From: FEN-1219 sp963713355
GTDB lineage: Bacteria > Pseudomonadota > Gammaproteobacteria > Steroidobacterales > Rariloculaceae
Reading direction: 5' to 3'
DNA length: 64,000 nucleotides
Assembly (NCBI GenBank): GCA_963713355.1
Contig: CAVQLK010000006.1
Span: 620,001-684,000, forward strand
The notes beneath the pieces are model-generated. The model saw only the letters and a program-made list of their open reading frames with translations, searched no databases and was not told where the DNA came from. Below, one piece after another: positions 17,024 through 24,827 of the stretch (positions are counted from its first letter, which is position 1; every line of letters begins with the position of its first letter). Both the position numbers and the translations under genes were made by a program.

Positions 17024-18118
17024 GTGCAGACGAAAGCGCGCAAGACAATAGTCGTTGCCGGTGAGTTTCCGATGCACCGCGGCGGCACCCTGGTGAGCCC
17101 GACGATCGCCTACGAGACCTGGGGCAAGCTCAATCACACGCGCGACAACGCGGTGCTGATCTACACGGGCATGTCGCCGTCGGCGCATGCCGCGTCGAGC
17201 ATCGAGGACCCGACGCCGGGCTGGTGGGAAGAGATCATCGGCCCCGGCCGGCCGATCGACACGCACCGCTATTTCGTCATCGTCGTGAACTCGCTCGGCA
17301 GCTGCTTCGGCTCGACGGGGCCGGCATCCGTCGATCCGCGCACGGGGGACATCTATCGTCTGAAGTTCCCCGTGCTATCGCTCGAGGACGTCGCACGCGG
17401 CGGTTTCGAGGTCATCAAGCATCTTGGCGTCAATCGCTTGAAAGCGACGGTCGGCCCGTCGATGGGCGGCATGACGGCGCTCGCGTTCGAGATCTTGTTT
17501 CCCGGCATCTCCGACGCCTTCGTCAGCATGTCGTCGGGGCCGCGCTCGCTGCCGTTCTCGATCGCGCTGCGCTCGCTGCAGCGCGAGATCATCCGCAAGG
17601 ACCCCGGCTGGATGGGCGGCCACTACCCGCGCGATGCGCAGCCGCTCGGCGGCATGCGGCTCGCGCGCAAGCTCGGCATGATCACGTACCGTTCGGCCGA
17701 GGAATGGCGGCTGCGCTTCGGGCGCGAGCGCGCCGCGTCGACGGACACGAGCGGCGATCCGTTCGGCCAGGTGTTCGAGGTCGAGACGTACCTCGAGCAT
17801 CACGCGCAGAAGTTCACGGGGCAATTCGATGCGAACTGCTACCTCTATCTATCGCGCGCGAGCGATCTCTTCGACGTTGCCGACCACGGCTCGTCGGTCG
17901 ACGCGGCGCTCGGCAAGCTCACGGTGAAGCGCGCGCTGATCATCGGCGTGAAGACGGACTTCCTGTTTCCGATCTACCAGCAGCGCGAGCTCGCCGAGGG
18001 GCTCGAAGCGCCGGGCCGCGAAGTCGAGTTCGTCGAGCTGAACTCGCTGCAAGGCCACGACTCGTTCCTCGTCGACATGGACAACTACCGGCCGCTGCTC
18101 GCGAAGTTCTTCGAGTAA
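17024..18118 (+). CDS. MetX-family homoserine/serine O-acyltransferase
   Basis: This 364-residue alpha/beta-hydrolase matches the MetX family, which acylates homoserine or, in some bacteria, serine, as the first step to methionine or cysteine. The triad is readable: Ser146 in GPSMGGM, Asp312 in GVKTDFLFP and His345 in LQGHDSF. NSLGSCFGSTGPASVDP, the family's oxyanion segment, is present. Acetyl versus succinyl donor and homoserine versus serine acceptor cannot be settled by eye, so no gene symbol is given. GTG 17024 is the likely start. The gene stands alone, followed 61 bases later by an Uma2-like gene. Confidence 0.85.
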   Translation: MQTKARKTIVVAGEFPMHRGGTLVSPTIAYETWGKLNHTRDNAVLIYTGMSPSAHAASSIEDPTPGWWEEIIGPGRPIDTHRYFVIVVNSLGSCFGSTGPASVDPRTGDIYRLKFPVLSLEDVARGGFEVIKHLGVNRLKATVGPSMGGMTALAFEILFPGISDAFVSMSSGPRSLPFSIALRSLQREIIRKDPGWMGGHYPRDAQPLGGMRLARKLGMITYRSAEEWRLRFGRERAASTDTSGDPFGQVFEVETYLEHHAQKFTGQFDANCYLYLSRASDLFDVADHGSSVDAALGKLTVKRALIIGVKTDFLFPIYQQRELAEGLEAPGREVEFVELNSLQGHDSFLVDMDNYRPLLAKFFE

Positions 18119-18179
18119 CTAGGCATTCCGTCCGGATTCGCCTTGATTCGGACGTAAGGGCTCGTGCTAGCCTCCGAGC

Positions 18180-18740
18180 ATGAGCAAGGCGCTCAAGAAG
18201 GACGCGACGTACGCGGACCTGTGTGCGATTCCGGACAACTTCGTTGCGGAAATCCTGGGCGGCGTGTTGTACGCGTCTCCGCGGCCGGCATTCCCGCACG
18301 CCCGTGCAGCGGGCGTGCTGTTCCGCAGGCTCGGCGGTCCCTTCGAAGATGGCGAAAACGGCCCCGGCGGTTGGTGGTTTATTATCGAGCCTGAGCTTCA
18401 CTTCGGCGCTGACGTGGTCGTGCCGGATATTGCCGGCTGGCGGCGCGAGCGAATGCCGATGGTGCCGGCCGTTCCGTATCACACGCTGGCGCCCGACTGG
18501 CTTTGCGAAGTGTTGTCGCCGTCCACGAAGGCCATCGATCGGCGCAAAAAGCTTCCGATCTATGCCCGTGCGGGCGTCGCGCACGCATGGCTGGTCGACC
18601 CGCTGCAACACACGCTCGAAGTTCTACGCCTCGAGTCTGAACGTTGGTCGCTGGTGGCCACACACGAAGCAGACGCCAAGGTGCGTGCCGAGCCGTTCGA
18701 CGCGATTGAGCTCGCGCTCCGCACACTCTGGCTCGAGTAG
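18180..18740 (+). CDS. Uma2-family putative endonuclease
   Basis: The 186-residue protein fits the Uma2 (DUF820) family of restriction-endonuclease-like fold. It shows the acidic core HFGADVVVPDIAGWRRE, then EVLSPSTKAIDRRKKLPIYARAGVAHAWLVDP, which together supply the PD-(D/E)xK-type residues. The family is often multicopy and its biological target is unknown. The start ATG 18180 gives MSKALKKDATYADL. It is convergent with xseA, whose stop is 3 bases away. Nothing nearby hints at a partner. Confidence 0.8.
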   Translation: MSKALKKDATYADLCAIPDNFVAEILGGVLYASPRPAFPHARAAGVLFRRLGGPFEDGENGPGGWWFIIEPELHFGADVVVPDIAGWRRERMPMVPAVPYHTLAPDWLCEVLSPSTKAIDRRKKLPIYARAGVAHAWLVDPLQHTLEVLRLESERWSLVATHEADAKVRAEPFDAIELALRTLWLE

Positions 18741-18743
18741 CGG

Positions 18744-20114
18744 CTACTTGTTCGGCTTGACGGCGTCGACGGTGGCATCGAGTCCGCCGCGCGCGAGGCG
18801 AACGTCGATCGCGGCGCCGCGCGCGACCGTGCCGCTGTCCGTGAGCACCTTGCCGCCGCCGTCCGTGACGATCGCGTAGCCGCGCTCGAGCGTCGCGAGC
18901 GGGCTCAACGACGTCAAGGCGCGCGACGCAAGCTTCACGCGCTGCTGCGTGCGCTCGACATGCCGCAGCAGCGCGCGGCGTAAGTCGCCTTGCACCGTGC
19001 GCCAGCGCTCGCGCGCGCGCGCCAATCGATGCGCCGGGCTCGCATGCGCTATGGCCGTTGCGACGCGAGCAAGTCGCGCCTTGCGCACTTCGATGCGCCG
19101 CTCGACGCAGCGGCGAAGCCGCGCCTCGAGCTCGTCCAGGCGCTGCGCGCGGTCGCGGAGCTGCACGCTCGGGTTGCAGCGTTGCAAGCGATGCGCAACC
19201 ACTGCGAAGTGCCGCCGCTCCTGCTTGATGCGTTGCCGTGCGCACTGAGCGATCTGTTGCTCGAGATGCGCGAACCGCTTCAGCCACTCGCGCTGATCCG
19301 GAACGGCGAGCTCGGCGGCTTGCGACGGCGTCGGCGCGCGCAGGTCCGCGACGAAGTCGGCGATCGTGAAGTCGATCTCGTGGCCGACGCCGCTGATGAT
19401 CGGCAGGGTCAGCGCGGCCACGGCGCGCGCGACGACTTCCTCGTTGAACGACCAGAGGTCTTCGAGCGAGCCGCCGCCGCGCGTCAGGATCAGCACGTCG
19501 CAATCCGCGCGTCGATCGGCGAGCGCCAGCGTGCGCGCGATCTCCTCGGCCGAGCCCGGGCCTTGCACGGGCGTCGGGTAGATCAAGACAGACGTCAACG
19601 GAAAGCGCCGCCGCAGCGCGATCAGCACGTCGCGCAATGCGGCGCCCGTCGGCGACGTGATGACGCCGATGCGCCGCGGCATCTTAGGCGTCGCGCGCTT
19701 GCGCGCAGGCTCGAACAGTCCTTCGGCCGAGAGCCGGCGCTTCAGCTCCTCGAACTTCCGGCGTAAGACACCTTCGCCGGCTTCCTCGACATAGTCGACG
19801 ACGAGCTGGTATTCGCCGCGCGACTCGTACACGCTCGCGCGCGCTCGCACGAGAACCTGCTGCCCGTTCGCGAGCTCGAAGCCGAGGCCCCGCGTCGCGA
19901 GACGGAACATCGCGCAGCGCACCTGCGCTTCGGAGTCCTTCAACGACCAGTAGAGATGCCCCGAGGAAGGGCGCGAGAGGTTCGAGATTTCGCCTTCCAC
20001 CCAGACGGTGCCGAGGCCTGTTTCGACGATGCGCCGAGCCTCGCGGTTCAGATTCGAGACCGAGAGTATCCGTCGCTCCTCAAACGGCAACTGGAGCGAA
20101 TCGCCGGGCTGCAT
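18744..20114 (-). CDS. xseA: exodeoxyribonuclease VII large subunit
   Basis: XseA, with XseB, degrades single-stranded DNA to oligonucleotides. The 456-residue protein has an N-terminal OB-fold (LSVSNLNREARRIVETGLG, VEGEISNLSRPSSGHLYWSL), the catalytic domain (RIGVITSPTGAALRDVL, RGGGSLEDLWSFNEE, GVGHEIDFTIADFVAD) and a C-terminal coiled helical region ending in the beta segment LERGYAIVTDGGGKVL. ATG 20114 lies only 6 bases from a TATAAT on the same strand, so the message may be leaderless. It is divergent from guaB. xseB is not in the window. Confidence 0.95.
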   Translation of the reverse strand: MQPGDSLQLPFEERRILSVSNLNREARRIVETGLGTVWVEGEISNLSRPSSGHLYWSLKDSEAQVRCAMFRLATRGLGFELANGQQVLVRARASVYESRGEYQLVVDYVEEAGEGVLRRKFEELKRRLSAEGLFEPARKRATPKMPRRIGVITSPTGAALRDVLIALRRRFPLTSVLIYPTPVQGPGSAEEIARTLALADRRADCDVLILTRGGGSLEDLWSFNEEVVARAVAALTLPIISGVGHEIDFTIADFVADLRAPTPSQAAELAVPDQREWLKRFAHLEQQIAQCARQRIKQERRHFAVVAHRLQRCNPSVQLRDRAQRLDELEARLRRCVERRIEVRKARLARVATAIAHASPAHRLARARERWRTVQGDLRRALLRHVERTQQRVKLASRALTSLSPLATLERGYAIVTDGGGKVLTDSGTVARGAAIDVRLARGGLDATVDAVKPNK

Positions 20115-20120
20115 GCGGCC

Positions 20121-20126
20121 ATTATA
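20121..20126 (-). promoter_or_regulatory. -10 element (TATAAT) just upstream of xseA
   Basis: On the minus strand a perfect TATAAT ends 6 bases before the xseA ATG at 20114. With the usual 6-8 base distance to the start site, transcription would begin at or next to the A of the start codon, giving a leaderless or nearly leaderless message. No good TTGACA match lies at 16-18 bases upstream. Confidence 0.4.
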
Positions 20127-20224
20127 CGACGACTTAGGGGACGACTTCGGGGGAACCTCCGCGATTTGCTCGCAGCGGGGCGAGCCAGTAAACTGCGCGG
20201 CTCAAATTCCCCGGGAGCTCCGCT

Positions 20225-21700
20225 ATGCGGATCATTCACGAGGCGCTCACCTTCGATGACGTCCTCTTAGAGCCCGCTTACTCCGAGGTTTTGCCGCGCG
20301 AAGTGAAGCTCAAGACGCAGCTCACGCGCTCCTTGAGCCTGAACATCCCCATCATCTCTGCCGCGATGGACACCGTGACCGAGGCGCGCCTCGCGATCAC
20401 GCTGGCTCAGGAAGGCGGCATCGGCATCATCCATAAGAACATGTCCCCGCAGAATCAGGCGCGCCAGGTCCAGCAAGTCAAGAAATTCGAGAGCGGCGTC
20501 ATCCACGACCCGATCACCGTCACGCCCGACACGACGATTCGCGACGTCATTGCACTGACCAGAGCCAAGAACATTTCCGGCGTGCCCGTCGTAGAGGGCG
20601 AGAATCTCGTCGGCATCGTGACGCACCGCGATCTTCGGTTCGAGACGCAGCGCGATGCGCCGGTCTCGGCCGTCATGACGCCGAAAGAGCGGCTCGTGAC
20701 GGTCCGCGAAGGCGCCGACAAAGACCAAGTGCTCGGACTCCTGCACAAGCACCGCATCGAGAAGGTGCTCGTCGTCGACAAGGACAAAGGCTTCAAGCTT
20801 CGCGGCATGATCACCGTGAAGGACATCCAGAAGGCGCACGACTATCCATTAGCGTGCAAGGACGCGCGCGGCGCGCTGCGCGTCGGAGCTGCGGTCGGCA
20901 CCGGCATCGATACCGACGAGCGCGTCGCGCTGCTCGTCGAGGCCGGCGTCGACGTCGTCATCGTCGACACGGCGCATGGGCATTCGCGCAACGTGCTCGA
21001 GCGTGTGCGCCAGGTCAAACGCCAGTATCCCGACCTGCAGCTGATCGCCGGCAACATCGTGACGGCCGAGGCCGCGAAGGCGCTCGTCGACGCCGGCGCC
21101 GACGGGGTCAAGGTCGGCATCGGCCCGGGCTCGATCTGCACGACTCGGATCGTCGCCGGCGTCGGTATTCCGCAAATCACGGCCGTTGCGACCGTTGCCG
21201 AGGCGCTCGAAGGCTCGGGCATACCCTGTATTTCCGACGGCGGCATCCGCTATTCCGGTGACATTGCGAAGGCCATCGTGGCCGGCGCGCATTCGACGAT
21301 GATCGGCGGGCTGTTCGCGGGCACCGAGGAGTCGCCCGGCGAGGTCGAGCTCTACCAAGGCCGGTCGTACAAATCGTATCGCGGCATGGGCTCGATCGGT
21401 GCGATGGCGCAGAAGCACGGCTCGTCGGATCGGTACTTCCAGGACACGACCGAGGAGCTCGAGAAGCTCGTGCCCGAAGGCATCGAAGGGCGCGTGCCGT
21501 ACAAAGGCAGCGTCGTCGCGATCGTGCAGCAGCTCGTCGGCGGCCTACGCGCGGCGATGGGCTACACGGGTTGCGACAACATCACCGAGATGCGCACGCG
21601 GCCGAAGTTCGTGCGCATCACGGGCGCTGGCCGGCGCGAGAGCCACGTTCACGACGTCACGATCACCAAAGAACCGCCGAACTACCGTTCCGAGGTATGA
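20225..21700 (+). CDS. guaB: IMP dehydrogenase
   Basis: GuaB oxidises IMP to XMP, the committed step to GMP. The 491-residue protein has the TIM-barrel start (ALTFDDVLLEPAYSEVLP), two CBS domains inserted at about residues 95-210 (GVPVVEGENLVGIVTHRDLR and IEKVLVVDKDKGFKLRGMIT), the catalytic Cys loop GIGPGSICTTRIVAGVG near residue 305, and the flap region MGSIGAMAQ. The start is ATG 20225. The stop overlaps guaA as ATGA, the usual guaBA operon. Confidence 0.97.
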   Translation: MRIIHEALTFDDVLLEPAYSEVLPREVKLKTQLTRSLSLNIPIISAAMDTVTEARLAITLAQEGGIGIIHKNMSPQNQARQVQQVKKFESGVIHDPITVTPDTTIRDVIALTRAKNISGVPVVEGENLVGIVTHRDLRFETQRDAPVSAVMTPKERLVTVREGADKDQVLGLLHKHRIEKVLVVDKDKGFKLRGMITVKDIQKAHDYPLACKDARGALRVGAAVGTGIDTDERVALLVEAGVDVVIVDTAHGHSRNVLERVRQVKRQYPDLQLIAGNIVTAEAAKALVDAGADGVKVGIGPGSICTTRIVAGVGIPQITAVATVAEALEGSGIPCISDGGIRYSGDIAKAIVAGAHSTMIGGLFAGTEESPGEVELYQGRSYKSYRGMGSIGAMAQKHGSSDRYFQDTTEELEKLVPEGIEGRVPYKGSVVAIVQQLVGGLRAAMGYTGCDNITEMRTRPKFVRITGAGRRESHVHDVTITKEPPNYRSEV

Positions 21701-23277
21701 CGAAGACCGCCAACGCTCTCGCAGAGCACAAGGACGCGCACGCCGAGCGAATTCTCGTCGTCGACTTCGGCGGCCAGTACACGCAGCTCATCGCGCGGCG
21801 AGTCCGCGAGGTTGGCGTCTACAGCGAGATCCTGCCGTGGGATGCGTCGCCCGAGGCGATCGCGGCGTTCGCGCCGAAGGGCATCATCCTCTCGGGCGGT
21901 CCCGAGTCCGTGGCCGAGGCCGGCTCGCCGCAAATCAACGATGCGCTGCTTGCCGCGGGCGCGCCCGTGCTCGGCATCTGCTACGGCATGCAGGCGCTCG
22001 CCGCGAAGCTCGGCGGCGCCGTCGCGTCGGCCGATCACCGCGAATACGGTTACGCCGAGGTCGACCTGACGGGCAGCGATCCGCTGCTCGCAAAGCTCGG
22101 CGAGCGCTTGAAGGTTTGGATGAGCCACGGCGACCGCGTCGAGCGCTTGCCGAAGGGGTTCGCGGCGATCGGCTCGTCGTCGAACTCGCCGTTCGCGGCG
22201 ATGGCCGATGTCGAGCGCAAGATCTACGCGCTGCAATTCCACCCGGAGGTCACGCACACGGACCACGGCCTCGAAATCATTCGGCGCTTCGTGCTCGACA
22301 TCTGCGGTTGCGCGCCGGTGTGGACGGCGAAGAACATCGTCGCGGAGCACATCGAGCAGATTCGCGCGACGGTCGGCAAGGATCGCGTGCTGCTCGGCTT
22401 GTCGGGCGGCGTCGATTCGTCCGTCGTCGCGGCGCTGCTGCACGAGGCGATCGGCGAGCAGCTCGTCTGCGTGTTCGTCGACACGGGCCTGCTGCGCTTG
22501 AACGAAGGCGATCAGGTCATGGGCGTGTTCGCGAAGCACTTGGGAGCGAACGTCATTCGCGTCGATGCCGAAAAGACGTTCCTCGCGGGGCTCGCGGGCG
22601 TGTCGGACCCCGAGCAGAAGCGCAAGATCATCGGCCGCCTCTTCATCGACGTGTTCGACGCCGAGGCCGAGAAGATCCGCGACGTGAAGTGGCTCGCGCA
22701 AGGCACGATCTATCCCGACGTCATCGAGTCGGCGGGGTCGAAGACGGGTAAGGCGCACTTGATCAAGTCGCACCACAACGTCGGCGGCTTGCCCGAGCGC
22801 ATGAATTTGAAGTTGCTCGAGCCGCTGCGCGATCTGTTCAAGGACGAAGTGCGCAAGATCGGCACGGAGCTCGGACTGCCGCCCGAGCTCGTGGGACGAC
22901 ACCCGTTCCCCGGGCCCGGTCTCGGCGTGCGGATTCTCGGCGAGGTGCGCAAAGAGTACGCGGATCTTCTGCGCCGCGCCGACGACATCTTCATCGCCGA
23001 GCTACGCAAGCAGGGCCTCTACGATTCCGTGAGCCAGGCGTTCGCCGTGTTCTTGCCGGTGAAGTCGGTCGGCGTCATGGGCGACGGCCGCAAGTACGAC
23101 TACGTCGTCGCGCTGCGCGCCGTCGAGACCGTCGACTTCATGACGGCGCGTTGGTCGCGCTTGCCGTACGACTTCTTGGACCACGTCTCGCGGCGCATCA
23201 TCAACGAGGTGCCCGGCATCTCGCGCGTGACCTACGACATCTCGGGAAAGCCGCCCGCCACGATCGAGTGGGAATAG
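21697..23277 (+). CDS. guaA: GMP synthase (glutamine-hydrolysing)
   Basis: GuaA aminates XMP to GMP. The 526-residue protein has the class I glutaminase domain (ILVVDFGGQYTQLIARRVRE, nucleophile in GICYGMQAL, FHPEVTHT), the ATP pyrophosphatase domain with SGGVDSSVVAALL, and the C-terminal dimerisation domain ending GKPPATIEWE. ATG 21697 was chosen for its ATGA overlap with guaB; the frame open back to 21571 lies inside guaB. It ends the conserved block, and the accessory region starts after it. Confidence 0.97.
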   Translation: MTKTANALAEHKDAHAERILVVDFGGQYTQLIARRVREVGVYSEILPWDASPEAIAAFAPKGIILSGGPESVAEAGSPQINDALLAAGAPVLGICYGMQALAAKLGGAVASADHREYGYAEVDLTGSDPLLAKLGERLKVWMSHGDRVERLPKGFAAIGSSSNSPFAAMADVERKIYALQFHPEVTHTDHGLEIIRRFVLDICGCAPVWTAKNIVAEHIEQIRATVGKDRVLLGLSGGVDSSVVAALLHEAIGEQLVCVFVDTGLLRLNEGDQVMGVFAKHLGANVIRVDAEKTFLAGLAGVSDPEQKRKIIGRLFIDVFDAEAEKIRDVKWLAQGTIYPDVIESAGSKTGKAHLIKSHHNVGGLPERMNLKLLEPLRDLFKDEVRKIGTELGLPPELVGRHPFPGPGLGVRILGEVRKEYADLLRRADDIFIAELRKQGLYDSVSQAFAVFLPVKSVGVMGDGRKYDYVVALRAVETVDFMTARWSRLPYDFLDHVSRRIINEVPGISRVTYDISGKPPATIEWE

Positions 23278-23684
23278 TTCGGGGCCTTGTGGGAACCGGA
23301 CAGCAGTCTAGAGTTCGATCAAGCGGTGCTGCTCGCGTGCGGCAATCCTCGACTTCGCGGTGATCCGCTTTGAGAAGGGCTATCGCGAGAACTTTAGCTT
23401 CAGAAAGTTGGATGCTTTTGGGCTCTTCTGCTCCGCTCTGCTACCTGGCCCGGCGTGCTCCGGAATGGCGGCCCAGGATGAAACCGGAATACGCAGCCGG
23501 CAGAGTTCAACCGCCTTCGGTAGCATCGAGAGCATCTTTGTGGCGCGGACGCGCCGTACGATGCGCGTCGACCCATCCGCGACTTTGCGGCATGACTGAG
23601 CGGCATCCGGCCTGCGGAATCTTCGGCGCGCCAGCGAAAGGATATAGAATCGATGCATCGAGCGCTGCGCGGGGAGAAGCGCCA
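23278..23684 (+). other. 407-base stretch without a recognised gene
   Basis: No protein family or RNA was recognised. A frame is open from 23370 into the DUF6152 gene, but its upstream part has no signal peptide or known domain and I treat it as untranslated. No clear terminator follows guaA. Confidence 0.4.
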
Positions 23685-24218
23685 ATGACACACCACTCGG
23701 GAAATCGATTCGCCGGCATGCCGGCCAACGGCGTTGTGAGTCTCCTGGCCTGCTCGGCACCGGCTTTCGCGCACCACTCGAAAGCCGAGTACGACGACAG
23801 CACCCTCGTCAAAGCACGCGGCGAGGTCGTCAGCGTCCTTTGGAGCAACCCGCACCTTCGTTTCCAGGTCAGCACGCAGTCGATCGACGGCAACCCGCAG
23901 CTTTGGGAAGTCGAAGGCGAAGACTTGACGCGCCTCGACCGCGCCGGCTTGCGGCGTGATTTGTTCGAGGTTGGCGACGTCATCACTTTCGCCGGCAATC
24001 TGTCCACGCGGAACGAGCGCCGGATGTATGTAACCCATCTAATGATCGAGAACGGCGGAGAGGTGCTGCTCATTCAGCCAGCGATTGATGTAGCCGCGGT
24101 ACTCCGCCAGCTACTGAACGAGGACGGTCGGGCCGTCGACACCGATCCGGTTCCGCCTCCGGCCGCGGAGGAGGAAGAGCGGAGGGCGCAGGAACGGCCA
24201 AGCAGCGGGGAGCGTTGA
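23685..24218 (+). CDS. DUF6152-like secreted protein, long form
   Basis: The 177-residue product starts MTHHSGNRFAGMPANG, has a signal peptide ending SAPAFA, and continues HHSKAEYDDSTLVKARGEV and WSNPHLRFQV, the DUF6152 signature. It is longer than the copies at 52165 and 63866, with a charged Pro/Glu/Arg tail. The middle part (WEVEGEDLTRLDRAGL, FEVGDVITFAGNLST) resembles the second half of the family. ATG 23685 was chosen because it begins the signal peptide. A c-type cytochrome-like gene lies 609 bases downstream beyond a transposase remnant. Function is unknown. Confidence 0.8.
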   Translation: MTHHSGNRFAGMPANGVVSLLACSAPAFAHHSKAEYDDSTLVKARGEVVSVLWSNPHLRFQVSTQSIDGNPQLWEVEGEDLTRLDRAGLRRDLFEVGDVITFAGNLSTRNERRMYVTHLMIENGGEVLLIQPAIDVAAVLRQLLNEDGRAVDTDPVPPPAAEEEERRAQERPSSGER

Positions 24219-24827
24219 GGACCGCCAACGTAGCCGGCTCGGCGGCCTGGCCGCGGGAGGCTCTCGGCACTCGATCGCGCCTGCGGATAGGTGTTTTGAC
24301 CCCTACCCGCCCGACCGCAACGGCGCGTAACGGTCGAGGGTGTCAAAGCCGCCGTCTGATCGCGACACCAAATCGGCCGCAACGGCCCATTGGCAGCGAA
24401 CTTTCAGCGCAGCGGCGCTGCCGATCGGGACTCTCGCCTCGCCGCGCGCAGCACCGACCGCCGCTCGCACTCAAGAACGAGCCCGTCCGACGATCACCGA
24501 ATCAAAACAGCGACGCCTGCGGCGGATGCCCGCAAGCGACGCTCTCGGCGCGCCTCCTCGTCCCGTTCCCGCCGGTGCGCGAGAAACCGCTCAATCACCT
24601 CCGGCTCCTCGATGGTCGCGATCACGTTCAAGCGTCCGCCGCAGCGCAAACACCGCTCAATCTCGATCCCGAAGCGAGTTGACGGGGCACGCAGCGTTCT
24701 AAGGAGCGCTGCAGAGCCGATCGGTTGATCGGCTTGGCCGCGGGTGCGACATATTGACGTTGAGTAGATTGACAGTGCTATAAAACCATTGTATTTGCCG
24801 TGAATCAGACGCGAAGCAACGGGAAAG
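24219..24827 (+). other. 609-base stretch holding a transposase remnant
   Basis: Besides the IS91-like fragment at 24494-24688, the stretch has TTTGACCCCTACC at 24295 and the imperfect inverse GGTCGAGGGTGTCAAA near 24337-24352. These might be remains of an element end or a terminator for the DUF6152 gene. The rest shows no recognised gene. Confidence 0.35.
24494..24688 (-). pseudogene. IS91-type transposase C-terminal remnant
   Basis: The minus frame reads RFGIEIERCLRCGG, then RLNVIATIEEPEVIERFLAH and an Arg-rich tail to a stop. The C-x2-CGG motif followed by VIA-x-IE-x-P-x-VI-x-x-[IF]LAH is the end of IS91-family transposases. The frame continues upstream without the catalytic domain, so only about 65 codons remain. 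It marks past mobile-element activity between the DUF6152 and cytochrome-like genes. Confidence 0.65.

Noticed and set aside
21399..22751. A 450-residue plus frame across the guaB-guaA junction
   Set aside because: Arg/Ala-rich out-of-frame shadow of two certain genes; no domain.
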